Counted from the first letter of the stretch, positions 45,561-57,275 are shown. The stretch is 64,000 nucleotides of DNA from Megascapheus bottae (GCA_024803745.1 JANJXV010000016.1:40591001-40655000); one strand, 5' to 3'. Program-made: numbers and translations. Notes: generated by a model from the sequence alone, not told the origin.

Positions 45561-46345
45561 ATGAAATTTGGAGACCCAGGTAAAGCTGGGGAATGTCTGG
45601 AATTTCAAGGATCCCTTCCTGGCTCCTTTGTTTCCTCCAACAGGAGATGAGACGTTCAAAAGAGTGCTACCTACTATACCAGGACAGGTTTGGGAAATTC
45701 AGTGTCATGATGTTTATCTTATATACATAGCTACTGAGACATTTTCCAAAGTACCAAAGCTCCTAAATCTAAGCTTATAGTTTCCCGCCATAAAATCAGT
45801 CCTAACTGGTTACCCTGATTGAAGCATCGTATAACAGCGGATCATAATCCTGTTTTGAAGGAGGTCATACCACCAGGCAATCCAAGCAACTTCCCTAATA
45901 CCTTCCCCAGGTACCCCAAGTCCCTGGTTGGATGAGAAGAGGACCCCAGGCCAACTACTTTCTCGCTAGCTGTAAACAACTGATTATTTACAGTCATTCT
46001 GTAAATTTACTACTAAGTAAATCCAGCCATTTAGTAATCAGTTTATGATAGCATACACAAAGAAATAATGGCTGAAATTTGAATTAAGTGAGATGCCCAG
46101 GGCCATTTTTGAGCACAATGCTGGATCCGGGTCAGTACCCAGTATTAGCCGTAGTCCTTACTACTGCTTTCACGTTTTGTAGTCCAAATGACAAGAAGCA
46201 GGTGACTCCTATCAGAAAAAGAAAGCAACCACAAAAAAAAGGGGGAAAAAGTCAAATTTCCATTCAGCTACTTGACATCTGCTAACCCCATTTCCATTTC
46301 AGCATGAGAAACATGGAGTGCCCTATGCTTAGGAAGTGCTTTTTT
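45561..46345. other. Unique DNA
   Basis: No supported gene; short frames at 45,568-45,780 and 46,088-46,285 have no motif. Confidence 0.4.
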
Positions 46346-46415
46346 GAAGGTGTATTTATGGCTCAAGTGATAGATGCCCAGCATTCAGAAAGACCTGAGT
46401 TCTTTCTCCACCGCC
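46346..46415 (+). mobile_element. ID-like SINE fragment
   Basis: GAAGGTGTATTTATGGCTCA, AGTGATAGATGCCCAGCATT, CAGAAAGACCTGAGTTCTTT follows the ID-like order from A box (TGGCTCAAGTGAT) to B box (GAGTTCTTTCT, degraded). Confidence 0.55.
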
Positions 46416-47087
46416 CCCTTCAGCAAGGTCATCTCTGGGCACTATAAAAATAAAGCTCCACATCTAGTGGAACAAAAGGCCATGGTAATTATAGAAAATT
46501 TGCTGTTTTTTAAGTTATCTTTTCTCATTCCCTGCAGTCTTTCCTCTTAAAAAAATCAAACCATGTTAAGGAAAGGTGGAGGAAGGTAAGATTCTCATTG
46601 AAGTATCTGTGTTACTTCTTTCCTTTCAGGCAGACTTTTGGGTGGCTATGTTATCAGGAGACATGGGTAAATTCACAAACCAAGTAGCTCATCCACTAAC
46701 ATCCACCTCCTTTATTTGCTTACTTGTTTATGGTTTGTATTTTCATTCTTAGTCACTACTCAACTATGGCATCTAATGGTAGTTTCACAGAACAATTCTG
46801 GAGACTATTTTTCAATATTACTATACTATTTGCATAAGTTTTGCTGTTCTTTTTGCATAAGGCTTCTGCCTGCTAAAACTATTGATTTATGTGTCCTTAC
46901 TAATTCTTCTTTATGCTCCTTTTTCCCAACTTATTTTCAGCTTTCTTTTTGTTTCTGCTAATCTATGATTTGCTGTTCATCATCTTTTCACCTATAGTTT
47001 TCATTGTGTTGCTATGATTTATTCAAAGTGAACTCGAAAAATAATTTTGTGTAGGAGATTCTTAATTTGAATCCAGCACTGTAGAAA
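46416..47087. other. Unique DNA
   Basis: Nothing recognised; the 81-codon plus frame (46,716-46,961) is a hydrophobic AT-rich frame without motif. Confidence 0.4.
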
Positions 47088-47144
47088 AGAAAGAACGAAA
47101 GAAGGAAGGAAGGAAGGAAGGAAGGAAGGAAGGAAGGAAGGAAA
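47088..47144. repeat. (GGAA)n tetranucleotide repeat
   Basis: About ten perfect GGAA units after an imperfect AAAG lead-in. Confidence 0.95.
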
Positions 47145-48034
47145 AGTTTTATTGGTTTTACTTTCAAGTATAATTTTGTCTGATTTTTTTAAATTTCTCA
47201 ATTTTTCTCCTGCTTTTGTTGATTATTTACCTCTAGATCAACCCTGACAAAACTAATTCTTTTGAAGGTCAATTTTATTTTTCATGGGCTAAGGGAAAAT
47301 CACTGTTATTTTATCTAATATAATATAGAACCAAAACAAAAATAATGAGAAAACAGTAAATGTTATTTCTGTTTTATTCTTTTTCTGATTCTGTGCCTTT
47401 TCTTCTGTACATTAGTAAAAAGCCAATTATTTTGAATCTTTGTAGATAACACCATTGTCCATTTACATTAAACTGAAAACTGTTTTTCAGCCATAAGGCA
47501 CATTTGGTGTTACAATTGTTTCTTCTGTTAAAAATTTTCCAAGATCTTCCATTGCATTTTTCCCAAATTAATGCATGATAGACAATTCCTTGGCCTTGCA
47601 TTTGCAAACAAATCTGATCCCTCACCAGCCAGTGTGGATTGGGGTAGTCTCTGAGTGTCTGTCTTACAATTTCTCCCAGAACTTCATTTCCTTTTAGAAT
47701 TCCACATTACCGAAAGGAATGGTAATATTTAGACAATCGTTATCCCCAAAGAGAGTTTCTTATTTCCTTCTTCTTTGCCTCCTGTTGATTCTTTCAGAGA
47801 TGCCCTGATTTTTCCATGACCTAAAGGTGAGCTGAACCCATGAGGACATATCGCATGCATCTTGTTAGAATTATAATGGAATAATAAGTTCCTTTCAGAA
47901 TCTGACACTGTTTAAACATGTTCTACTAGGAAATTTTCGCTCTATGAAATCAGTCCATTCATGTCACAAGACGATAGCTACTTCAAAGTGAAAAGAATAT
48001 GATGACCATTGAGGTTCTGATTATTAATAGACAC
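47145..48034. other. Unique DNA
   Basis: No gene or repeat body recognised. Confidence 0.4.
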
Positions 48035-48210
48035 TTATATTTACTCAATACATATTTCATCTAATACAGAGACCTGAGTAGTGCATAGCTCATTATAACG
48101 TCAGGAAATAGGTGCCACTTTCATCTGTATTTTCACAGAGAGCATGCTGGCAGGTGAAGTAACTTGACCAAGAGCACACATTTCATAATATCAGTGACCA
48201 GAAATGTACC
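48035..48210 (-). mobile_element. MIR SINE, antisense
   Basis: GGAAATAGGTGCCACTTTCA, CTGTATTTTCACAGAGAGCA, AGGTGAAGTAACTTGACCAA, GAGCACACATTTC follows the antisense MIR core (attttacagatgagg ... gttaagtgacttgcccaaggtcacac). MIRs are an ancient mammal-wide tRNA-derived family, so this copy predates rodents. Confidence 0.65.
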
Positions 48211-48439
48211 TTGTTGAGGAAGGGCTCTGTGAAACTGACTGAAAACCTAGCACACTGCAGCTTCTCCCAATTCCTTTCCATTCTTACACACACAAACTCC
48301 CCGCAGGTCATATTTCATGGATATCTTTGGGGAGTCCAGCATACAGCAATTATGAAAACCAAAACCCCTCTCCGGACAATGTATCATGTGCATCTCAGCA
48401 GTTGACAGCAGGAATCTTTGCCAATGGAAGCAATCCTCA

Positions 48440-48950
48440 GCCTCAAGTGAAGTCATAACACCTGAGACAACGCAGGGGCCGAGAACTGCACCTGCCTAGG
48501 GGAACATGTTGAATAGAGTAATTACTTGAAAATGCTTGGAAAGGATTCTCTGGTTAAATGAGCTGTAATTCCTTCCCATGACTTGTGTGGCTAACACGAA
48601 TATCATTGATATTTCCCCAGATTTTCTCAGCAGGAATCACATTCATGCAACCTGGCCTTATTACAACGACCTGTTTTCCAGCCTCAGCTCGGGCTCCTGC
48701 TCTTCTGCCATATAGAAAGCTTATCTGGAAATGTTGCCCCTAAACCACACAAGCGTTATCCTGGCTGAAGCATGAAGCTCCCAACTTAGCTATAATTTTA
48801 TAATCAATAATCAAAGAGACTGGTATAATAATGACGTTTATTATGCAATTATTTGGAGACAAGTACTTAGCGAGCCACTTTAAATTACTTTACATTAAAT
48901 TCTATAATAAAGGTGCTTTTTGTGCTTTTTTTTCCATAAGTTCTCATTTA
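48440..48950. promoter_or_regulatory. Candidate conserved regulatory block C
   Basis: Unique sequence with no repeats and a dense cluster of developmental-factor-type motifs: TAATTACTT (48,518-48,526), a TCF/LEF-type AATCAAAGAG (48,808-48,817), TGACGTTTATTATGCAATTA (48,832-48,851), and further ATTA cores. The motif calls are direct reading; enhancer function is inference. Confidence 0.22.
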
Positions 48951-49335
48951 CTATTTTACATAAACTCCAAAGTATAAGTATGCTATGTATATCACAAGGT
49001 GATGGTTAGTTATCTAATTTTAAGCGTCTTTTTTCTCCTTTATATTTTAACCAAAGCATGCACACCCTGCAAATGGCCACATGGCTTCATATCGTGTCTT
49101 TTGTATACTTTCCTGCTTTGTCCAAATTATATAGCTAGAAATGGTGTTGATTATACACATACCTATGTGTATATTATGTAATGACTACAGAACCCATACA
49201 TGAAATGCTTTATTTTTACTTTTCATACTAAAGGGAACAATAAAATGTGCTTACATGCCACTTCCCTTGTCCAGTAGAAATTCCCTTTGTTGGCCATCTC
49301 AGTTCTTCTCTCTTAAGTCGTATTCTCTTTGACTG
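48951..49335. other. Unique AT-rich DNA
   Basis: Nothing I can name. Confidence 0.4.
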
Positions 49336-49640
49336 CATTCTGGTTCACGGTGGTGGTACTAGGGTCTGAATTCTATGCCTTCGGTGCTGTGGCTGCAGAG
49401 CCAGTGTGTCATCTGCTTTGCATGCTGGCTGCTGCTGCTGAGAGCGGCTTTCCTGTTCTGATCAGCGGCCTGAGCTGTGACCCTCCAGCGTGCGCTTCCT
49501 TGTAGCACTGAGATGTTGGGAATGGGTCACTCACCGACTGGCGTGGGCCTCATCACCATCTGTGCCCAACATGGTCACCCAGTCCTCACTTCTCCAGTAG
49601 TTTTCATTGCCAACTAAAACCACCACGTCTGGCCTAGATT
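49336..49640 (-). mobile_element. Old ID+7SL SINE(s), antisense
   Basis: Antisense ID-like part (GGTGGTACTAGGGTCTGAAT, TCTATGCCTTCGGTGCTGTG) followed by antisense 7SL-like motifs (CACTGAGATGTTGGGAATGG, AAACCACCACGTCTGGCC). The unusual length suggests two joined copies or an internal insertion. GC-rich relative to its surroundings. Confidence 0.45.
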
Positions 49641-50147
49641 TAGTTATTTTTAATGTGGTATAATTAGCTCAACCTTATACTTCAGGGCGGTTGGGCATGT
49701 TTATGGTTTCTTGCTAAGCATTAGATTTAATTGATCTGATTTTTTAAAAACCAGTGGTGTTCACATAGGACAGTGAGTTTTTTAACTTCTCGACTTGGTT
49801 ATGTTAGAGTTGAGCACCCCTTCTCTCCCATGGACAGATCCTGTTGCAGTGTCTCTGTGTGCCTTTAGTCTGCCAAGCACTTACTACAGGAGAAGACATT
49901 GACTGTACTTGAACTTAACAACCGAATTATGTAGTTGAAGATCATTCTTTGCTTCTAGAAATTACTTCTGTAGCTATTTGGGCTCCACTTGACACCGTTA
50001 GGTGCTCCTATTATTCTTCTCAAGTTGCAAGTTTTCCCCCAACTTTCACTTAGCTATTTACAATTGCCTTGTGTTTCGTATGCAGGTTAGGTTAAGGAAT
50101 TTTAATTGATGTGAATCTGTGAAGCCTGAGCCTTGAAAATATCATAC
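49641..50147. other. Unique DNA
   Basis: Nothing recognised. Confidence 0.4.
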
Positions 50148-50157
50148 ATGGAAATTG

Positions 50158-50295
50158 GGGATGTGGCACTGTGGTTCAAAGTGGTAGAGCACTAGCCTTG
50201 AGCAAAAGAGCTCGGGGACAGTGCCCAGGCCCTGAGTATAAGATTATGATCAACAAAAAAACACACACACAAACATACATACATACATGCATAAA
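50158..50295 (+). mobile_element. Solitary Geo monomer with its own target-site duplication
   Basis: Only the Geo module is present: GGGATGTGGCACTGTGGTTC, AAAGTGGTAGAGCACTAGCC, TTGAGCAAAAGAGCTCGGGG, ACAGTGCCCAGGCCCTGAG, then an (ACAC)/(ATAC) tail. No IDL or 7SL head precedes it. The duplication ATGGAAATTG is perfect at 50,148-50,157 and 50,296-50,305, so the copy integrated in this form. Either it is a monomeric SINE or a dimer truncated exactly at the monomer border. Confidence 0.85.
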
Positions 50296-50305
50296 ATGGA
50301 AATTG

Positions 50306-52059
50306 TTCTCAGGGGTAAAAGTCCACATATTCGTTGCATTACGGTCTGCAAATGATCCTGTGTCTGAAACAAGTCCCTGCTCTCAGATTCCATATTTCCT
50401 CAGGCTCAGCTTTCATAGTCTTTCCGGTGGTTGGAAATCAGTAAGACCAGAAACGCACATACACATGAACATACGTCCACAGAAATTCTCACATACATAA
50501 TGAATGCACATCAACTTTCCCTTTGCAAATCTCTGAGGATCAACATTTTCCAAGAAGCTACAACTTACTATTTCCTCTCTAGTTTCTCCCCACACTACTC
50601 CACAGATAATTCTTCATTCTTCAGAGGGAGAAACAAAAGCCCAGCCAGCTATTCCCAAGTAAACAACCTCTATCTTTACTAAAATCCAAGATACAGTAAA
50701 AGAGAAGCTTAAGCCTCAGGCCCAAATGCCTGAGCTCCGCTTGTCACCTGCAGCCATTCACACCTGTGTGCCACATACAAAGACATGGCGAAAGGCAGAA
50801 AAAGGACAGGAGACTCATGACCTACAATGGGCAGCCACTGGAAAACAGCGGTTCAGTGTATCTTCAGCCATCATCTGGGTACAGTCGTGAGCACTAAAGT
50901 TAAACAGATGAAGAAATGCGGGCAGTGGGTGAGAGATATTCACAGTTGAACAAGTCCAGTGATGGGGTGCTCCAGTGGGTTGAGGGGAATATGGAGGAAC
51001 TGCTACGTCTTTATCACTTGAGAGGAGCAGCCTGGCTGCGATAAAGAAGACATTGGTACCTGGCACTTTGGTACCCAGACTTTCCTGAATCCCAAAATAA
51101 CGTTAAATAATTCCAGGAGAGAAGAGCTCAGGGCAAAGGCCACAGATACAGGCGCCTCTCAGTTCCACTCAGTCACTGTTCTTACAGCCCAGATGTATTG
51201 TGAGCTCAGCTGCCAACATTAAGATGAAATGGACAAACAGGTATAACTCCAAGAACCAATTTTGTTGAGCTATGTCCCACTTTATGTCATATGCAATTAC
51301 AAATTCCCAAGGAAAGTAAAATATGTAAACCCCTTTCACGCTAAAATCCAAGCAGATTACAAAGCAATAAAAATCCATGACTACGTTCTCCAATGTTAAA
51401 AACATCAAACATATTTTTTTTGTAAATTTGTCAGGAGCTGATCCTCTTAAGGCTTTTCTCCATCTCCTGCACTTCCATTCCAGGACTACTGGAGTCTGTG
51501 CCTGTCAGCTGTGAGAGATAGTGTTAGAGGTTGTGGCACTCGAAATACAGCAGAATCCCTCAAATGTTTCACTGCTATTGACTGTAAAAGCTTCAAAAAA
51601 CACAAAAGATGATCAACTTCTGTCCCCATCCAAACAAAACTGACAAAGTTAAAAGAGAAGATAATCACTGGCCCTTGTAACACTTACCTGAGGCCAATTT
51701 TATTTGAGAACTCAAACCTTGGTTTCGTCTGTTTGGAGGAAAAACCAAACAAGAGGAGGATCTACACATGCTCATACTTACGTAGGTCAGCCATTCTTGC
51801 TTCTCAGATCCTAATGTATAAATGTGCTTTCCACTGGAAGCAATAAACCAGCAAAGTATTGTTTTCACTCTGCAACGGTTAAATCAAACTTGGTTTTGTG
51901 CATGAGATCCTGTCTTTGCCTCTGATGTTGAAATACTTCTATTGCCTTGCAAGTCTAAAAAAATATCCGGTATATGATTTAGCTCTGTTGTCATTGTAGC
52001 TGATTGTGGTACCTGGTGGATTGTATGTATGTTTATTTGAAGTAGGGAAGAGAAGGGCA
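50306..52059. other. Unique DNA
   Basis: Short frames on both strands (50,413-51,868) without motifs. No repeat body recognised. Confidence 0.4.
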
Positions 52060-52240
52060 ATCACAAAATGGTGAGACAAAGGACAAAGAGTGAACTAACA
52101 GAACAGCAATACTCACAAGACAACATATTGGAAATGAACTTTCAACTTTGGGGGAGGGAAGTTGGGGGAAGGGGTAACAATGTTTAAGATGGAATGTACT
52201 CACTACCTTACATCACCCTGACAATAAAATTAAACTTTTA
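52060..52240 (+). mobile_element. L1 3' UTR, sense
   Basis: GTGAACTAACAGAACAGCAA, TACTCACAAGACAACATATT, CAACTTTGGGGGAGGGAAGT, TGGGGGAAGGGGTAACAATG, GTACTCACTACCTTACATCA, CCCTGACAATAAAATTAAAC. Its reverse complement is the pattern at 11.8 and 43.1 kb. It ends with AATAAA and an A-rich tail as an L1 3' end should. Confidence 0.65.
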
Positions 52241-52872
52241 AAAATCCAGTCAACAGGACACCAGTGAACAGGTAACACTTCTTTTATAACAAAAGTTGCA
52301 ATTGCCGTTTATATAGACTCCCTTTGTTCTAATCTACCATTACACTGAATTTAGTATCTATCTGAGTTTAGATCAGCTATTTTTGTTAGCAGACTTTTTG
52401 TACTCCTGAGGCTCAAATGTCTAATTCCACTACCTCTTATTCTGAGATAAATTAAAGCCAGTAAAACCTGCCTCTTCCTAACAGGAAACCTGTACCAGAG
52501 GCATCTAATGAGAATGGATTCCTTCTCAATTCTCCCTAACACAGGCTCTTTTTGTCCACTTCTTGAATGTTCAGAACAGGGAGAACAACACTTTGAATCA
52601 GTCATAACCATGACTCTCTGGTTGATTACCCATGAATTTGCCTTACGATGAGTACTCAAGAATTCCATCTTGTTTATAATTTAATTTCTTTATTTTCTAG
52701 CACGTGGATTTGATGAAAGATTCTCTTGTAATCAGATAATACCAATTATATACATGTGATATGCAATGGGATATCTTGAAGAATGTACGCATTACATAAT
52801 TCTTTGCTCTCATGGATTATGAAAACATTTGGTATTTCATTTTTGACCCCATGCAATTTTCCTTCTTTCTTT
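52241..52872. other. Unique DNA
   Basis: A 105-codon minus frame (52,351-52,668) has no recognisable motif. Nothing else seen. Confidence 0.4.
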
Positions 52873-52992
52873 TTTTAATTTTTTTCATATATTTTTATTG
52901 TAATTAATAAAAGGGTTACATGATCTTTGCCAGATAGGAGGTGCATTAATTCCCATACATTGATACCCTTTCATATGTCTTGATCCCCAAGA
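52873..52992 (-). mobile_element. L1 3' end, antisense
   Basis: TTTTTTTAATTTTTTTCATA, TTTTTATTGTAATTAATAAA, AGGGTTACATGATCTTTGCC, AGATAGGAGGTGCATTAATT, CCCATACATTGATACCCTTT. Close to the copies at 33.1 kb (same strand) and 25.6 kb (opposite strand). Only about 120 bp, extreme 5' truncation. Confidence 0.75.
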
Positions 52993-55886
52993 CAATTTTC
53001 TTTCTTTCATTTTTCCTCACAATGCAGTGGTTCTGGATCCTTCAAATATGTGCAAATACCAACCCTTTGTTCAGATGAATCTTGTCTTTCCTTCACTCTA
53101 TTCTCCCTCCACACCACCTATCTGGACAGTCTCTCATGAGAAGTCCCTAGTATTTCCAAATGCTTTCCTGGTGATAATACTATGAGGTGACAGTAAATCT
53201 GGACATCGATTGAGATGAGATGGAGGAGTGGCTAGGAAATTAGTACAGCACACCTCTGACTGTGTCAGTGAAGTATTTCAGAGACAAGACCCACCCTAAA
53301 TGTAACGGCTTCATCCATAGACTGAGCACAGCCAGCATAGGAAACACACACACACATACACACACACACCCCATAAGAAAGGAAAAAGCCAGATAGCTAC
53401 AAGAGGCAGGCCTTTCTCTGCTGCTCTTCTGCCAGGAGTTAAACAATCTGAGATGACATTCAGCCTAACTGAGCACCTGGAATCCCTGGTGCCCAGCACT
53501 GTGCATTGAGAACTCTGAGGTGTTGACATTGTTCCAGGCATTTGGTCACAGTGATGGAATGTCGGAAAAACACACTTTCTGTGATACCCATGGGACGTAT
53601 TGGTAAGGTCTATTATGAATAAGATCTGTTGGTGTCGAATTAGTGAGTGTAGCTGCTGTGGAGGCTTCGAAGCTCTCGCTGCAGTGTGTTGGTATATTTG
53701 TCCTCGTATCCTCGTACAGAAGACCACTAGTACATTGGACTAAGCCCAGGTCCACACAAGACACCTCTCGGGATCACTTTCTGCTCTTCTCAGACAATAT
53801 TTGCTTGTTGTTGAATCCCCTCATTTTTACTTCCAAGCACTTTGAAAAATTCAGGGCACTGCTGGCTGCCTGTTGTCTTTTGTGAGTACACAGTGACTAA
53901 CCCTGAAGGGAAAGCCATTACCCTACGAGGAAAAATGTAAGAGCAAGACAAGCACCATTCATTGTAATCAGAAAGCAGGTGAAGAATCTGTGTGTTTAAG
54001 TCACGTCACTATACCCCAACCACAGTGGTGGAAAATGAATTTCTCAAGCACAAACCTTTGCTTGGATTATAAAAGCCTCCAGAAAGTGTTCTGGTCAAAA
54101 TTCTGTCCTTCCATTCGAATACTTGCTGTTTCCCCAACTGTGAGACTTCCCCACCAGGACAGAATTCATATCGAACATATGTTCTTGCTTTTTTTTTGCT
54201 GCACTTACATGTGCAATCATCTTCACAATATTTTCATTTGCAGAAATAAAAGTCATAATACAAATTTTAAGACTGGTTTCAGAATGGAAGTCAGTTCTAT
54301 AGTTGTATTGATTTCATGGCATGCCTAGAACTCATTATTATGAATATACTAACACGTTCAACATTATAACCATTTTTTAAATGTTTCCTAGAGCCTAATT
54401 GTGGGGTAGAATACATACATATAGACAAGATGAATTTTTTTTGCAAATTCTACAGAGAATTGAACTTTGCAGCTGGAGAATCAGCTAAAGACACAGAGGA
54501 ATCAGAACAAGTCAGCTCCAAATAACTGCAGAATACATCATTGCAGAAATCCATCTACTAGCCAAAACATAGACCTTATTCTGTTCAGCCCCCCAAGATA
54601 GACCCCATGATACCCTTGCTCTTTATTTACCTTCGATTTCTGTAGTGATCTTGCTTCATTAATCAAACCTTATATCTAAAGTGCCATATCTACAAATTTA
54701 TATTTAAAGACCAACACCTTGACAGGTGTCAGCATCTCTTCATCTCTACAGTGTGTAGAGAATGACATTAGGGGACACTTTTAGGATCTAAATTTAAAAA
54801 ATGGCAGTCCCTATTGATTTAGGGATATACTTTATGCAAATGAACATGTGATTTCTCTGTTTCATGTGCTTGCACATCAGTCTAGGAAAATTGCTCGCGC
54901 AGACTTTCTTTGAACTGATAGTATATTATGGGATAGTGTCATCCCTTGATTATTATTTGAATACAGTGTGTCCATCAAAAAGTAATTTATTTTCTAAATG
55001 ACTTCTGCCTTCCATTCAGTATTCTTCTAAAAAGCTTGTCCAAATGGTTATAGAGATAGAGAAAATGGTTATTACGTCTGAAAAGTAATTGGAAATTAAA
55101 ATGTTTTGGGGCATAGTATATGACTGAATATGTGCCTAAGAAAAAACAGTTTAAGAAAATTTCTGATAGACTTAAATTAGAGTATTTCAGAGTAGAAAGT
55201 TTGTTGTCAAAACCTGTAAAGAACAAGTTGAAAAACTTCCCAATTGTCATGTGCTTTGGCTACTCAAATGCCATGAAATAAGCTAAGTCTATACTGGCTA
55301 GTTTTTAGTGAAAGACGAAATACAATCGATTTCCTGGATGATTTTTCTCTTTGTTACTAAAGAAATTATTTTAAGCGACTGAGCCCAGTCCTTTGAAGCT
55401 TCACAGTACTGGAAGAGACATTCCTATTGCTCATTCTAATTAATAGTGTTCTCAAAATAACTGGCATTGCATTAAATTGAGAAAGGGCAAGAGAGACAGA
55501 GACTGAGACATAGGGAGACAGAGAGAGAAAGTGTTGTGCAAATGTAAGCCTAAGAAAGTAAAAAGGTCATAAATTTTTTAAATTACATGTATGGATAACT
55601 TCATGGAAATTAAATAGACATTGCCTGACAAAACTTGAGGAAATAACATTGACAGAAGTTACTGCTCTATGAATGTTATTTCTGAACTCTTAAAGTTAAT
55701 GTCTGTAACACTCCTACTCTTACGATTAGACGTAAGAGGATAGACAAAGGAAAGAAATCCTCAAAGGCTAAGGCAGACAGCCAACAAGAAGTTATTCCCA
55801 CAGGCAATAGAAGAAGGGGCTGGCTGCAGAACCCAGGAGATGGTGCCTGATATCAGCCATTTCTAAATAAATGACTGCTTGCTCTG
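52993..55886. other. Unique DNA with a short CA repeat
   Basis: A (CA)n stretch with one TA break lies at 53,346-53,368. The longest frame of the window (53,311-53,727, 138 codons, minus) runs through that repeat and has no family motif, so I reject it as a gene. The rest is unique AT-rich sequence. Confidence 0.45.
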
Positions 55887-55922
55887 ATTCCCTCACATCA
55901 TAATGAATTCCCTCACATCATA
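55887..55922. repeat. 20-bp tandem duplication at the L1 border
   Basis: ATTCCCTCACATCATA occurs at 55,887-55,902 and 55,907-55,922, exactly where L1 sequence begins. Confidence 0.9.
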
Positions 55923-55989
55923 TCTTCACTAGGGTAAATAGTGCTGCAATGGACATCGTTGTGCTAGTGGCTTTAGTATGTCCTTGTTT

Positions 55990-56283
55990 CTAGATAATTA
56001 GGTAAATGCCAAGTAGTGGAATTGCTGGGTCATAGGGGAGTTCTATGTTTAGCCTTTTGAGGCACTGCCACACTGCTTTCCATAGTGGTTGAACGAGTTT
56101 GCACTCCCACCAACAGTGTAGTAGTGATCCCTCCTGGCCACATCCCCTCCAGCATCTGTTGTTATTAGATTTCTTGATCATGGCCATTCTAACTGGAGTG
56201 AGGTGGAATCTTAGAGTTGCTTTGATTTGCATTTCTTTTATGGCCAGAGATGTGGAGCATTTCTTCATGTGTCTATAGGCCAT
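55990..56283 (-). pseudogene. L1 ORF2p C-terminal fragment, best preserved
   Basis: A 97-codon open stretch of the ORF2 C-terminus: [35 protein letters not shown], the cysteine motif C-x3-C-x7-H-x4-C ([18 protein letters not shown]), [12 protein letters not shown], and [13 protein letters not shown]. All motif residues are intact, but the remaining ORF2 carries stops, so no functional protein is expected. Confidence 0.92.
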
Positions 56284-56761
56284 TCTTATTTCTTCTTCAG
56301 AGAAGACTCTCTTTAAGTCTTTGGCCCATCTTTTAATGGGATGGTTGTGTCTTTGAGGACTTGTTTTTTTAGAGATTCAATTTTTTTAGCTGCAGATATA
56401 TTTTTGATATGAGGCCCTTGTCTGTTGTATGGCTAGTGAAGATCTTCTCTACTCTGGGTTTTCTATTTAACTTGCTAGCTATATCCTTTGCTGTACAGAA
56501 AGCTCTGCAGTCCAATTTGTTCAAACTTTCTTTAATTTGTTGTGTTTCTGGGTCTTTATTAAGAAAGTTTCAACCTGGGCCCAGGAGCCCTAGTGTATCT
56601 CCTATTCCTTGCTATGAAGTTTTTAGGGTATCTGCTTTTACCTCCAGGTCTTTGATCCATTTGGAATTCATTCTGGTGCAGGGTGACATATAAGGATCCA
56701 ACTTTAGTTTTCTACAAGTACTTAACCAATTTGTTGAAGAGGTTCTTTTCTCCATCCTATT

Positions 56762-56808
56762 TTTTTGTTTCATTTTGTTTTTTGTTTTTGTTTTTGTTTT
56801 TGTCTTTT
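56762..56808. repeat. (TTTTG)n repeat inside L1
   Basis: About seven TTTTG-type units in the plus strand, interrupting the L1 ORF2 sequence. Confidence 0.85.
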
Positions 56809-57275
56809 TGCTCCCTCTTTGAAGATTAGGTGACCATACGTCTGTATTATCTTGAGTCTTCAGTTCTATCCGGTTGGTTCTCAGGCCTATTCTTGTTCCA
56901 GTACCAAGCTCTTTCTATTACTGTAACTCTGTAATAGAGTCTAAAATTTGGTATTGATATTTCTCCAGTGCTGCTCTTTCTGGGAGATTGTTTTCATTAT
57001 ACAGGGTCTTCTATTGTTCTATATGAAGTTTTGGATTGCTTCTTCTATTTCATTAAAGAATGAGATTGGGGTATTGATGGGTAATGCACTGAATTTGTAG
57101 ATAGCCTCTGGCAGTATTGGCATTTTCCCTATGTTAATCTTCCCAATCCTGGAACATGGGAGGTTTTTCTACTTCCTTAGTTCTGCTCTAATTTTTTTCA
57201 GGTTTTTAAAGCTTTCATCACAAAACAATTTTACTTCCTAAGTATTTTATTTTGTTTGAGACTATTGCAAAAGGA

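Larger units (their letters stand above)
55923..57275 (-). mobile_element. L1 ORF2 fragment, antisense, truncated at both ends
   Basis: About 1.35 kb of L1 ORF2 on the minus strand, from the reverse transcriptase 3' part (near 57,275) to the C-terminal region (55,923). There is no 3' UTR or A tail at the low end, so the element was cut after insertion. It holds an internal (TTTTG)n expansion near 56,762-56,808. Frames are broken upstream of the C-terminal part. The plus-strand 94-codon frame 56,409-56,693 is only the antisense of this ORF2. Confidence 0.92.

Noticed and set aside
53311..53727. Longest reading frame in the window (138 codons, minus)
   Set aside because: It runs through a CA repeat (giving VCVYVCVC-type residues), has no family motif, no start context and no splice support; overlapping frames exist on the other strand.
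56409..56693. Plus frame of 94 codons
   Set aside because: Antisense reading of L1 ORF2.
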